From: an uncultured Oscillospiraceae bacterium | Lineage (GTDB): Bacteria > Bacillota > Clostridia > Oscillospirales > Acutalibacteraceae | Assembly (NCBI GenBank): GCA_900547305.1 | Contig: URGH01000036.1 | Location: 1 to 24,587 of the forward strand | DNA length: 24,587 nucleotides | Direction of reading: 5' to 3' | Shown: in pieces, positions 1-6,623 of the stretch | Numbering within the stretch: the first letter of the stretch is position 1 | Layout of the letters: each line of letters begins with the position of its first letter | Notes under the pieces: generated by a model | Database searches by the model: none | What the model saw: the letters and a program-made list of their open reading frames with translations, nothing else | What the model was told of the DNA's origin: nothing | Position numbers and translations under genes: made by a program

Positions 1-11
1 TACGCACGCCA

Positions 12-46
12 GCTCCCCTCTGTTTGCTATCGCAAAAGAAGGGAGC
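12..46. repeat. Long imperfect hairpin at left edge
   Basis: Two arms of 15-16 bases (12-27 and 32-46) pair almost fully around a 4-base loop, with one bulged base and one wobble. It lies 31 bp beyond the stop of the radical SAM gene. No T-run follows it on either strand, so it is not a textbook intrinsic terminator. It looks more like a dispersed hairpin repeat, though it could still help stop or stabilise the transcript of the upstream genes. Confidence 0.5.
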
Positions 47-77
47 CTATCGACCCCCTGCGAACTTCAATATTATG

Positions 78-953
78 CTATACTCCCGCCAAATCAAACG
101 GCGGGATGAATTTTTTATCGGAACTTCCCTTTTCCTGAATATAAACATTCTCAAAATCGGTATTGCAGATATATGACAGCACCTTTTCGTACTCCCTTTT
201 TGTAACGCGGCGATTGATTTCGGGGTACTGCCCCGCCCTGCCGCAGGGTGTGTACTGGCTCATAATGCTGAAATATGCATTTGGCGTATTTTCCCGCACC
301 CAGTCAAAAACCGCTATTGCCTCCCGCGTTCCGAGCGGCAAAAGCAGGTGCCTTACAATAACGCCCCTTTGCATTATACCGTTTTTAAAAACACATTCGG
401 ACTGCTGCAAATAGGCTTGCTTTACAGCCGATACCGCATATTCCGGGTAGTTTTCCGCACCGGAATATTTTTTTGCGCGGTCAGGGCTTAAATATTTTAA
501 GTCCATTAGAAAAATATCCGCATAATCCTTTAGCGCCCTTATATTTTCAGGTGTATCATATCCGCCCGAATTGTAAACCACGGGTATTTTCGGCTTGTAA
601 ATATCAAGCGCCCTTATAATTGCGCCTACATAATGGCTCGGACTCACAAGGTTTATATTGTGCGCGCCCTTTTCTTCAAGCTCTCTGAAAATATCGGCAA
701 GCCGCTCGTAGGTTATGGGCTTGCCTTTTTTCAGGTGCGAGACCTCATAATTCTGGCAAAAGGCGCAATCTAAATTGCAGCCGGTGAAAAACACCGTTCC
801 CGAGCCGTTTTGCCCGCTTATGCACGGCTCCTCCCAAAAGTGCAGAGCAGCCCTTGCCGCCACAGGCTGCAAGGGCATTTTACAAAAGCCGTTAAAATTT
901 TCGTTTTCTGTCCGTTCGGCGTTACACCGTCTCGGGCACAGGCTGCATTTCAT
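78..953 (-). CDS. PflX-type radical SAM protein (COG1313-like)
   Basis: This 291-residue protein is a radical SAM enzyme related to pyruvate formate-lyase activating enzymes, of the PflX subgroup whose substrate is not established. The sequence shows the CX3CX2C motif for the SAM-binding [4Fe-4S] cluster (Cys59, Cys63, Cys66 in TGCNLDCAFCQN). It also has an N-terminal cysteine set (Cys3, Cys6, Cys10, Cys24) and Cys44, which could hold a further metal site. The open frame extends upstream to 1172, but I chose the ATG at 953. It has an AGGAG site at 964-968 with 10-nt spacing, and the family starts with MKCxLCPR-like sequence. The start lies inside the 3' end of the exonuclease gene (32-nt overlap), so the two are probably translationally coupled and co-transcribed with typA. 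A specific substrate cannot be assigned. Confidence 0.87.
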   Translation of the reverse strand: MKCSLCPRRCNAERTENENFNGFCKMPLQPVAARAALHFWEEPCISGQNGSGTVFFTGCNLDCAFCQNYEVSHLKKGKPITYERLADIFRELEEKGAHNINLVSPSHYVGAIIRALDIYKPKIPVVYNSGGYDTPENIRALKDYADIFLMDLKYLSPDRAKKYSGAENYPEYAVSAVKQAYLQQSECVFKNGIMQRGVIVRHLLLPLGTREAIAVFDWVRENTPNAYFSIMSQYTPCGRAGQYPEINRRVTKREYEKVLSYICNTDFENVYIQEKGSSDKKFIPPFDLAGV

Positions 954-1821
954 CAGTCTTTTTCTCCTGTTTTGGCTTAATTTCGCAAACGCGCCGCCGC
1001 ACCTTAACGTCATCATACGTTTTTCTGAACGCAACACGCCCCAAAAAACGCTTTTTGCATGTCGGACACTCAAATTTAGCGGTAAACCAGCGGTTGCGGT
1101 AGCGCCAAGCCGAGAGCCTTTTGCAGTCAGCCCCGCACACCTTACAATGAAAATCAAGCGCCGATTTATCAATAAGCTCGCTGTTAATATCCGATATAGG
1201 GTAGGGCTTAAACCTCAATCGCTTGTAAAATTCGGGGTCGGCGGTATTGCGTATAAGCGCCGAAAAGCGCTCCTCATTATAGCACTTTTTAAGCAGAGCC
1301 GAGCACACAAGGCTGTCGTCCCGCGCGGTGTGCAAATCAAAGCTATCTGTTTCAACACCCAGCTTTTCAGCCGCCGCCGCTAATGATATTTGGTTTTTAT
1401 CGGTATAACCTGTAAGCCGCAGCTCGCCCTGAATAAACTTCTGCAAATCAAGGTATTTGCCTATTTTAAAGGTTCTGCCGCCCGATAGCAGGCTTTCCTC
1501 GTTTTCCTTTATCGAGTAAAGGTCCGAGTCGCTCCAGGTCATTGTAACGGCGTTTTCGTCCGTCCATTCGTTAAAGCGGTCAACCGCCGTATCTATCGGC
1601 ACGCCCGCGAGCATTTTTTCGGTGGTAATGCCCGTAAGCTCCGCAAAGCGCCCCGTAACCTTTTTTGAAATGGCGGATTTCACCGTCACTTCAAAGGTAT
1701 CGGTAATATCAAAGCTTTCGTTAAGTTTTACCGCGCCTATTTGCAAAATCTGATTTATAAAACGCTTGTGCTTTACCGAATAGGCGCTGTCCCACTCCAA
1801 ATCAAGTATTATATATCTCAT
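922..1821 (-). CDS. DEDDh 3'-5' exonuclease with C-terminal zinc ribbon
   Basis: This 299-residue protein is a DnaQ-like exonuclease of the ERI-1/KapD type, predicted to remove nucleotides from 3' ends of RNA or DNA. The first motif is DLEW (Asp7, Glu9), a middle acidic residue lies near Asp98/Asp100, and the third motif is HxxxxD (His164, Asp169), giving the DEDDh set. After the nuclease domain (about 1-190) comes a putative zinc ribbon with CxxC pairs at Cys226/Cys229 and Cys252/Cys255, then a charged tail. The tail overlaps the next gene. The ATG at 1821 overlaps the typA stop as ATGA, which argues for this start and for coupling to typA. The exact substrate is unknown. The zinc ribbon suggests nucleic-acid or ribosome contact, which is inference. 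Confidence 0.85.
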   Translation of the reverse strand: MRYIILDLEWDSAYSVKHKRFINQILQIGAVKLNESFDITDTFEVTVKSAISKKVTGRFAELTGITTEKMLAGVPIDTAVDRFNEWTDENAVTMTWSDSDLYSIKENEESLLSGGRTFKIGKYLDLQKFIQGELRLTGYTDKNQISLAAAAEKLGVETDSFDLHTARDDSLVCSALLKKCYNEERFSALIRNTADPEFYKRLRFKPYPISDINSELIDKSALDFHCKVCGADCKRLSAWRYRNRWFTAKFECPTCKKRFLGRVAFRKTYDDVKVRRRVCEIKPKQEKKTDEMQPVPETV

Positions 1822-3644
1822 TGCTTTCTGCGCGACTCCGCTTTCATACGTTCTTCTTTATTAAGAATACGCTTGCGCAGGCGAATGTTGTGCGGTGTTA
1901 TTTCCACAAGCTCGTCGTTCTTTATAAATTCGAGCGACTGCTCAAGAGAAAGGCGGGTCGGCGGAACTAAACGCAGTGCGTCGTCAGAGCCGGCGGCGCG
2001 GGTGTTGGTCATCTGCTTTTTCTTGCAGACGTTGCATACTATATCCTCATTCTTCGGGTTTTCGCCCACTATCATACCCTCGTACACAGGTGTGCCCGCA
2101 CCTATAAACAGTCTGCCGCGGCTTTGGGTGTTGAAAAGTCCATAGCCCGTAGCCTCGCCCGTTTCGTGGGCTATAATAGAGCCTGTGGAGCGCTGCTCGA
2201 TATCACCCTTGTAAGGCTGATAACTATCGAACACGTGGTTCATTATTCCGTTGCCGTTGGTATCGGTCAAAAATTGCGAGCGGTAGCCCAAAAGTCCGCG
2301 CGCGGGTATTAAAAATTCAAGGTGTGATACGCCGCCGTCGCGCGTACCCATATTTTTAATTTCTGCCTTGCGTGTGCCGAGGCGCTCCATAACCGAGCCT
2401 ACATATTCCTCTGGCACTTCAATCATAAGTAGTTCAATAGGCTCTAAAAGCTCGCCGTTATCACCTTTTTTGTAAATAACCTCTGGGGGCGAAACCTGAA
2501 ACTCATAGCCCTGGCGGCGCATGGTTTCAATAAGAATTGATAAATGCAGCTCGCCCCTGCCCGAAACCTTAAATGTATCGGCAGAGTCAGTCTCCTCTAC
2601 GCGCAGGCTGACATTGGTCATAACTTCTCTGAAAAGACGGTCGCGCAAATTACGCGAAGTTACAAACTTACCGTCCTTTCCCGCAAAGGGCGAGTTATTA
2701 ACCATAAAGTTCATAGCAAGCGTAGGCTCGTCTATTTTAACAAAGGGCAGCGGCTCAATGCAGTCTGTGGCGCAGGCGGTCTCGCCTATTTCAAGGTCGG
2801 CTATTCCCGCAACCTGAATTATATCGCCTACCGACGCGCTTTCTTCCTCAACGCGCTTTAAGCCTCTGTACATAAATAGCTTTGCAATTTTAACGTTTGA
2901 GGTAGTGCCGTCCTTATGGCAAAGGGCAACGGTCTGCCCAACCTTTACCGTACCGCGGATAACTCTGCCTACGCCTATTCTGCCGAGGTAATCGTCATAT
3001 TCAATATTTGAAAAAAGTATCTGTAACGGGCCGTCGGGGTCGCCCTCGGGCGGCGCTATTTCCTTTACAATTTCATCAAACAGCGGTTTCATATCCTTGC
3101 CGGGCACATCTGGCGAATAGGTAGCGTAGCCGTCTCTGCCGGATGCGAAAATTACGGGAAACTCTATCTGCTCCTCGTCGGCTCCCAGCTCTATAAACAA
3201 ATCTAAAACCTCGTCTACCACCTCGTGCGGGCGCGCCATGGGGCGGTCAATTTTATTTACCACCACAACCGCCTTTTTACCGAGTGCAAGTGCCTTTTTA
3301 AGCACAAAGCGGGTTTGCGGCATACAGCCCTCAAACGCGTCTACAAGCAGTAAAACGCCGTCCACCATTTGCAGAATACGCTCAACCTCGCCGCCGAAAT
3401 CGGCATGTCCCGGGGTATCGACAATATTTATTTTAATGCCGTTATACATAACGCTTGTATTTTTTGAAAGAATTGTTATGCCGCGCTCGCGTTCAAGGTC
3501 ATTTGAGTCCATAACGCGCTCATTTACGGCTTCATTTGCGCGGAAGGTTCCGCTCTGCTTTAAAAGCTGATCTACAAGAGTTGTTTTGCCGTGGTCAACG
3601 TGCGCAATTATTGCAACGTTTCTTAAATTTTCAATCTTAGCCAT
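1818..3644 (-). CDS. typA: Ribosome-associated GTPase TypA/BipA
   Basis: TypA/BipA is a translation-factor GTPase that binds the 70S ribosome and supports 50S assembly and stress or cold adaptation. At 608 residues it matches the usual family length. The GTPase motifs are visible: P-loop AHVDHGKT (about 14-21), RGITI, DTPGHADFGGEVER and NKID, followed by domain II, EF-G-like domains III and V, and the family C-terminal domain with its R/K-rich end. The open frame continues upstream to a TTG at 3665. The ATG at 3644 gives the normal MAKIENLRN start and has an AAGGAAG site 8 nt upstream, so I chose it. It is the first gene after a perfect consensus promoter, with a leader of roughly 20 nt, and it overlaps the exonuclease gene by 4 nt. 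Confidence 0.97.
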   Translation of the reverse strand: MAKIENLRNVAIIAHVDHGKTTLVDQLLKQSGTFRANEAVNERVMDSNDLERERGITILSKNTSVMYNGIKINIVDTPGHADFGGEVERILQMVDGVLLLVDAFEGCMPQTRFVLKKALALGKKAVVVVNKIDRPMARPHEVVDEVLDLFIELGADEEQIEFPVIFASGRDGYATYSPDVPGKDMKPLFDEIVKEIAPPEGDPDGPLQILFSNIEYDDYLGRIGVGRVIRGTVKVGQTVALCHKDGTTSNVKIAKLFMYRGLKRVEEESASVGDIIQVAGIADLEIGETACATDCIEPLPFVKIDEPTLAMNFMVNNSPFAGKDGKFVTSRNLRDRLFREVMTNVSLRVEETDSADTFKVSGRGELHLSILIETMRRQGYEFQVSPPEVIYKKGDNGELLEPIELLMIEVPEEYVGSVMERLGTRKAEIKNMGTRDGGVSHLEFLIPARGLLGYRSQFLTDTNGNGIMNHVFDSYQPYKGDIEQRSTGSIIAHETGEATGYGLFNTQSRGRLFIGAGTPVYEGMIVGENPKNEDIVCNVCKKKQMTNTRAAGSDDALRLVPPTRLSLEQSLEFIKNDELVEITPHNIRLRKRILNKEERMKAESRRKQ

Positions 3645-3672
3645 TTTAATACTTCCTTTACTCAACTAAAAT

Positions 3673-3701
3673 ATTATAATATAGATTGCCGTTTTTGTCA
3701 A
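3673..3701 (-). promoter_or_regulatory. Sigma-A promoter of typA
   Basis: On the minus strand TTGACA (3696-3701) is separated by exactly 17 bp from TATAAT (3673-3678), a perfect match to the housekeeping consensus. The predicted start, near 3666, gives a leader of about 20 nt before the typA ATG at 3644. An 11-bp interrupted palindrome (CCCGT-C-ACGGG, 3702-3712) abuts the -35 box. Confidence 0.9.
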
Positions 3702-3734
3702 CCCGTCACGGGCCGCGGCGGCAGCGGCAAACCA

Positions 3735-3772
3735 GGGAAAAGAAAAGCAGCCACCCAATGGATGACCGCTTG
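3735..3772 (-). terminator. Intrinsic terminator of the isc operon
   Basis: On the minus strand the arms at 3769-3760 and 3756-3747 form a 10-bp stem (three G-T wobbles) around a 3-nt loop, followed by TTTTCTTTT. It lies about 40 nt beyond the stop of the NifU-like gene and upstream of the typA promoter, so it separates the two units. Confidence 0.72.
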
Positions 3773-3809
3773 TCTTAAATTATAAGCTATTAATATTGAA
3801 AAAACGGTA

Positions 3810-4247
3810 TTATTTGCACGAACAGCAGCCGCCGTGACATTCTGCGCAATCGGGCAGTCCCTCGGGCTTTTCAAGCTCGGGGTGACGGTTGTAATAATCA
3901 AACAGCGCCGCCTTTACTGCCTCCTCTGCCAAAACAGAGCAGTGAATTTTGTGCGCCGGCAGACCGTCAAGTGCCTCTACAACCGCCTTGTTTGAGAGCT
4001 TTAACGCCTCTGTTACGGGCTTGCCCTTTATCATTTCCGTAGCCATTGAGCTGGTAGCAATAGCCGAGCCGCAACCGAATGTATTGAACTTAACGTCGGT
4101 AATAACGCCGTCGTCAATCTTTAAATACATTTTCATTATATCGCCGCATTTTGCGTTGCCTACCTCGCCCACCGCGTCGGCATTTTCAATTGTGCCGAGG
4201 TTGCGCGGATTTCTGAAATGATCCATTACCTTTTCACTGTATAACAT
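3810..4247 (-). CDS. iscU: NifU/IscU-type Fe-S cluster scaffold
   Basis: This 145-residue scaffold protein receives sulfur from the adjacent cysteine desulfurase and assembles a cluster for transfer to apoproteins. The three conserved ligand cysteines are present: Cys34 in NAKCGD (with the Asp), Cys59 in FGCGSA and Cys103 in HCSVLA. A distinctive Cys-rich tail follows (CAECHGGCCSC, about 134-144), adding five cysteines and a histidine beyond the core fold. The open frame extends to 4307. The ATG at 4247 gives the standard MLYSEKVMDHF start, sits behind a GGGAAG-like site, and overlaps the end of iscS by 14 nt, so the pair is translationally coupled. An intrinsic terminator follows. It could equally be named nifU; the role is the same. 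Confidence 0.93.
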   Translation of the reverse strand: MLYSEKVMDHFRNPRNLGTIENADAVGEVGNAKCGDIMKMYLKIDDGVITDVKFNTFGCGSAIATSSMATEMIKGKPVTEALKLSNKAVVEALDGLPAHKIHCSVLAEEAVKAALFDYYNRHPELEKPEGLPDCAECHGGCCSCK

Positions 4248-5424
4248 ATTGTTTCTTCCCTTCTTGCAAATCCTTCCAAACAGGCGACATTGAGCGTAAA
4301 TATTCAACCACCTGCGGAACTTCCTTTATAATATGCTCCGCTTCCGCCTCGGTATTGTATTCTGAAAGCGAAATTCTAAGCGACCCATGTGCCACCTCGT
4401 GCGGCAGCCCCAGCGCCAGCAAAACATGGCTCGGGTCAAGCGAGCCGGAGGTGCAGGCAGAGCCGGATGAGGCGGAAATACCCCTGTCGTCAAGCAGCAG
4501 TAAGAGCGATTCGCCCTCTATTCCCTCAAAGCACATATTAAGCGTGCCCGCAAGCCCTCTGTTTATATCGCCGTTTATTTTTGAATGAGGAATTTTTGAC
4601 AGCCCCTCGGCTATTTTATCACGCAGCGCTTTTACATATTCAAAGTTTTTATCAAGATTTTCGGTTGCGTATTTCAGCGCCGCCGCCATACCCACTATTG
4701 CGGGAACATTCTCTGTTCCCGCGCGTTTGCCGCGCTCCTGCGCGCCGCCCTCAATAAGAGTATACAGCTTAATGCCCTTTTTGGCGTAAAGCACGCCCGC
4801 GCCTTTAGGTCCGTGAAATTTATGCGCCGAAAGTGAAAGCATATCAATATTCTGCTCTTTAACGTCTATTTTAATATGCCCTGCCGCCTGCACCGCGTCG
4901 GTGTGGAAAAGCACGCCTTTTTTATGACATACCTCGCCTATTTCGCGAATGGGCTGAACCGTGCCTATTTCGTTATTTGCGAACATAATAGTCACAAGCG
5001 CCGTATCTTCCCTTATCGCGTTTTCAAGCTCATCAACACGCACAAAGCCGTCCGAATGAACGGGCAATAAAGTTACCTCAAAGCCCTGCTTTTCGAGCTT
5101 TTCAAGCGTGTGCAAAACGGCGTGATGCTCAAAAGCCGAGGAAATTATGTGCTTTTTACCCTTTGCCGCGCCCAAATACGCGCCGGTGAGTATAGCCTGG
5201 TTATCAGCCTCACTTCCGCCCGAGGTAAATGTAATTTCTTTCATATCGCAATTAAGGCATTTTGCAACCGTTTCACGGGCTGAACACAAAGCCTCCTGCG
5301 ATAACTGACCTAACGTATAAAGGCTTGACGGGTTGCCGTAAAGCTCCTTAAAATACGGAGCCATAGCGTCAAAAGCCGTATCGCTTATTCTGGTTGTTGC
5401 GGCGTTATCCGCGTAAACTTTCAT
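4234..5424 (-). CDS. iscS: Cysteine desulfurase (NifS/IscS type)
   Basis: This PLP enzyme removes sulfur from L-cysteine as a persulfide for Fe-S cluster and thiocofactor synthesis. The protein has 396 residues, normal for the family. The PLP lysine is Lys202 in SLSAHKFHGPKG, His/Asp contacts appear in FHTDAVQ, and the catalytic cysteine is Cys324 in the flexible loop SSGSACTSGSLDPSHVL. The ATG at 5424 has a GGGAAG site 10 nt upstream. It is the first gene of a two-gene unit with the scaffold protein. Its promoter is overlapped by an inverted repeat and an IscR-like gene lies just upstream, so repression responsive to Fe-S status is likely. The class (IscS, NifS or SufS) is based on sequence feel; NifS-like is the best fit. 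Confidence 0.95.
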   Translation of the reverse strand: MKVYADNAATTRISDTAFDAMAPYFKELYGNPSSLYTLGQLSQEALCSARETVAKCLNCDMKEITFTSGGSEADNQAILTGAYLGAAKGKKHIISSAFEHHAVLHTLEKLEKQGFEVTLLPVHSDGFVRVDELENAIREDTALVTIMFANNEIGTVQPIREIGEVCHKKGVLFHTDAVQAAGHIKIDVKEQNIDMLSLSAHKFHGPKGAGVLYAKKGIKLYTLIEGGAQERGKRAGTENVPAIVGMAAALKYATENLDKNFEYVKALRDKIAEGLSKIPHSKINGDINRGLAGTLNMCFEGIEGESLLLLLDDRGISASSGSACTSGSLDPSHVLLALGLPHEVAHGSLRISLSEYNTEAEAEHIIKEVPQVVEYLRSMSPVWKDLQEGKKQYVIQ

Positions 5425-5457
5425 TTATCGCTCACTTCCCTTTTTCTTTGTGACTTT

Positions 5458-5486
5458 ATTCTAACATATAATTCCTACAAAGTCAA
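5458..5486 (-). promoter_or_regulatory. Promoter of iscS-iscU
   Basis: On the minus strand TTGACT (5481-5486), a 17-bp spacer and TAGAAT (5458-5463) form a good sigma-A promoter, with TGT just before the -10 as an extended element. The predicted start near 5451 leaves a leader of about 27 nt before the iscS ATG. Confidence 0.85.
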
Positions 5487-5494
5487 TAGGAATT
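5470..5494. promoter_or_regulatory. Candidate Rrf2/IscR operator over the isc -35 box
   Basis: Two perfect 8-bp arms, AATTCCTA (5470-5477) and TAGGAATT (5487-5494), flank a 9-bp centre that contains the -35 hexamer. A 25-bp inverted repeat of this size and position suits a dimeric Rrf2 repressor, and an IscR-like gene lies immediately upstream. The operator assignment is inference from position and symmetry. Confidence 0.6.
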
Positions 5495-5511
5495 TAAAAA
5501 ACAATAATTTA

Positions 5512-5656
5512 TAATGCGGAATTAATAAAGTTACAGCCTGTTGCTATCTTCATAATCGGTAGTAACAGGCTATTTTTAATAGTCTTATTGTAAAATCTCT
5601 GTTTTTGCTGAAATATCGTTTTCTATTCCGCATTACGCATTCCGAATTCCGCATTA
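5512..5656. repeat. MITE-like 145-bp element with 12-bp terminal inverted repeats
   Basis: The ends TAATGCGGAATT (5512-5523) and AATTCCGCATTA (5645-5656) are perfect inverted repeats. Near the right end are further copies of the ATTCCGCATT/GCATTCCGAATT motif (5625-5648). The centre holds a hairpin (5535-5571), and there is no open frame of note. The same motif recurs as AATTCCGCATTCCGAATT at 16277-16294, so this is probably a member of a dispersed family. It accounts for most of the 238-bp gap between iscR and iscS. Confidence 0.5.
5535..5571. terminator. Hairpin downstream of iscR, possible terminator
   Basis: Perfect 8-bp arms AGCCTGTT (5535-5542) and AACAGGCT (5564-5571) flank a 21-nt loop. 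The T-rich stretch ATTTTTAAT follows on the plus strand, where no gene needs it. On the minus strand, the direction of iscR, only a weak T-rich tail follows. It may act as a weak terminator for the uppP-yfcE-iscR transcript. Confidence 0.35.
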
Positions 5657-5662
5657 AATATG

Positions 5663-6070
5663 TTATTCTCTTGAAATCAGGTCGGAAAGTGATACGCTGT
5701 CAAGATAATCATATATAAGCTTATCAAGCTTTTGCCATACGGGCAGCGACGGGCAAAGCCCCGAGCGCTTACATTCCTCGCCCTTTGTAAGGCAGGCGCA
5801 GTTTACGGGAACAAGCCCGCCCTCGGTCACCTCAAGTATTTCGCGGGCGGTGTATTCCTCGGGCTTGCGGTTCAGCCTGTAGCCGCCGCTTTTGCCGCGC
5901 TGACTTTCAATAAGCCCCGCGCGCGCCAAAGCCGACACAATAGCCTCTAAATATTTAAGTGAAATTTCCTGCCGCTTTGCTATATCGGACAGCGGAACGG
6001 TCTCGCCGGTATGCTCGGCAAGGTCCGCCATAACCCGCATAGCGTAGCGCCCTTTTGTTGAAATCATCAT
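5663..6070 (-). CDS. iscR: Rrf2-family regulator, IscR-like
   Basis: This 135-residue Rrf2 transcription regulator is predicted to sense Fe-S status and control the neighbouring iscS-iscU unit. The N-terminal winged helix carries the family opening MISTKGRYAMRVMADLA and the wing sequence QRGKSGGYRL. Cysteines at 91, 93, 100 and 106 lie in the region where IscR binds [2Fe-2S], though their spacing differs slightly from E. coli IscR (Cys92, Cys98, Cys104). Two ATGs are adjacent. The first (6070) is 10 nt from an AAGG site that overlaps the stop of the upstream phosphodiesterase gene, and I prefer it over the second (13 nt). It is probably co-transcribed with uppP and the phosphodiesterase gene. 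CymR-like cysteine control is an alternative, but the cysteine set favours IscR. Confidence 0.88.
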   Translation of the reverse strand: MMISTKGRYAMRVMADLAEHTGETVPLSDIAKRQEISLKYLEAIVSALARAGLIESQRGKSGGYRLNRKPEEYTAREILEVTEGGLVPVNCACLTKGEECKRSGLCPSLPVWQKLDKLIYDYLDSVSLSDLISRE

Positions 6071-6082
6071 AATGCGTTTACC

Positions 6083-6619
6083 TTACGGGGTGTAAATTTC
6101 CCCGTTTTCAAGCCTTTTCCAAAGAAATTCGCCGTTTTCAAGCGTCATATACCCGTGCGGGCTTTGCTCTTTGGGTATGGAAACAGAGCCGGGGTTTAAA
6201 TATCTGAAATTACCCATATCCTTATCCGCCGGAATATGCGTATGCCCGTTTAAAAGTATATCTCCCTTACATAACGGCGGCGGATTATCGCAGTTAAACT
6301 TATGCCCGTGCGTTGCGTAAATCACACGGTCACCAAGCGGAAGAACCGCATAATCGGCAAGAATAGGAAAATTCAAAACCATTTGGTCTACCTCTGTATC
6401 GCAATTGCCGCGAACACAGAAAAGCTTTTCCTTTAAGGGGTTCAGCATTGCAATAACCTCTTTCGGCGCGTAATCGCGCGGCAGGTCGTTGCGTGGGCCG
6501 TGGTAAAGAATATCCCCGAGCAGGAAAAGCCTGTCGGCTTTTTCCCGCACTAAGGTATCAAGCAGCATTCGGCAGTAATATGCCGAGCCGTGAATATCGG
6601 ACGCTATAAGCAATTTCAT
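6083..6619 (-). CDS. YfcE/MJ0936-like metallophosphodiesterase
   Basis: This 178-residue calcineurin-like phosphoesterase resembles E. coli YfcE and archaeal MJ0936, small metal-dependent phosphodiesterases of uncertain natural substrate. All metal-binding motifs are visible: SDIHG (Asp8, His10), GDILYHGPRN, RGNCD, HGH and GHTH. The length is normal. The ATG at 6619 lies 4 bp after the uppP stop. There is no strong ribosome-binding site (only GGGTTGA), so translation probably depends on coupling to uppP. Its stop overlaps the ribosome-binding site of iscR. The gene order uppP-yfcE-iscR suggests one transcript, but no shared function is evident. Confidence 0.9.
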   Translation of the reverse strand: MKLLIASDIHGSAYYCRMLLDTLVREKADRLFLLGDILYHGPRNDLPRDYAPKEVIAMLNPLKEKLFCVRGNCDTEVDQMVLNFPILADYAVLPLGDRVIYATHGHKFNCDNPPPLCKGDILLNGHTHIPADKDMGNFRYLNPGSVSIPKEQSPHGYMTLENGEFLWKRLENGEIYTP

Positions 6620-6623
6620 AAAA

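Noticed and set aside
954..1172. Upstream extension of the radical SAM frame by 73 codons
   Set aside because: It lies within the exonuclease gene and has no family match. The ATG at 953 has a good ribosome-binding site.
775..1383. 202-codon plus-strand open frame
   Set aside because: It lies antisense across the exonuclease and radical SAM genes, has no recognisable domain, and its composition is that of the complement of a coding strand.
3698..3901. 67-codon minus-strand open frame across the isc terminator
   Set aside because: It covers the terminator and the end of the scaffold gene in another frame, and looks like a chance frame.
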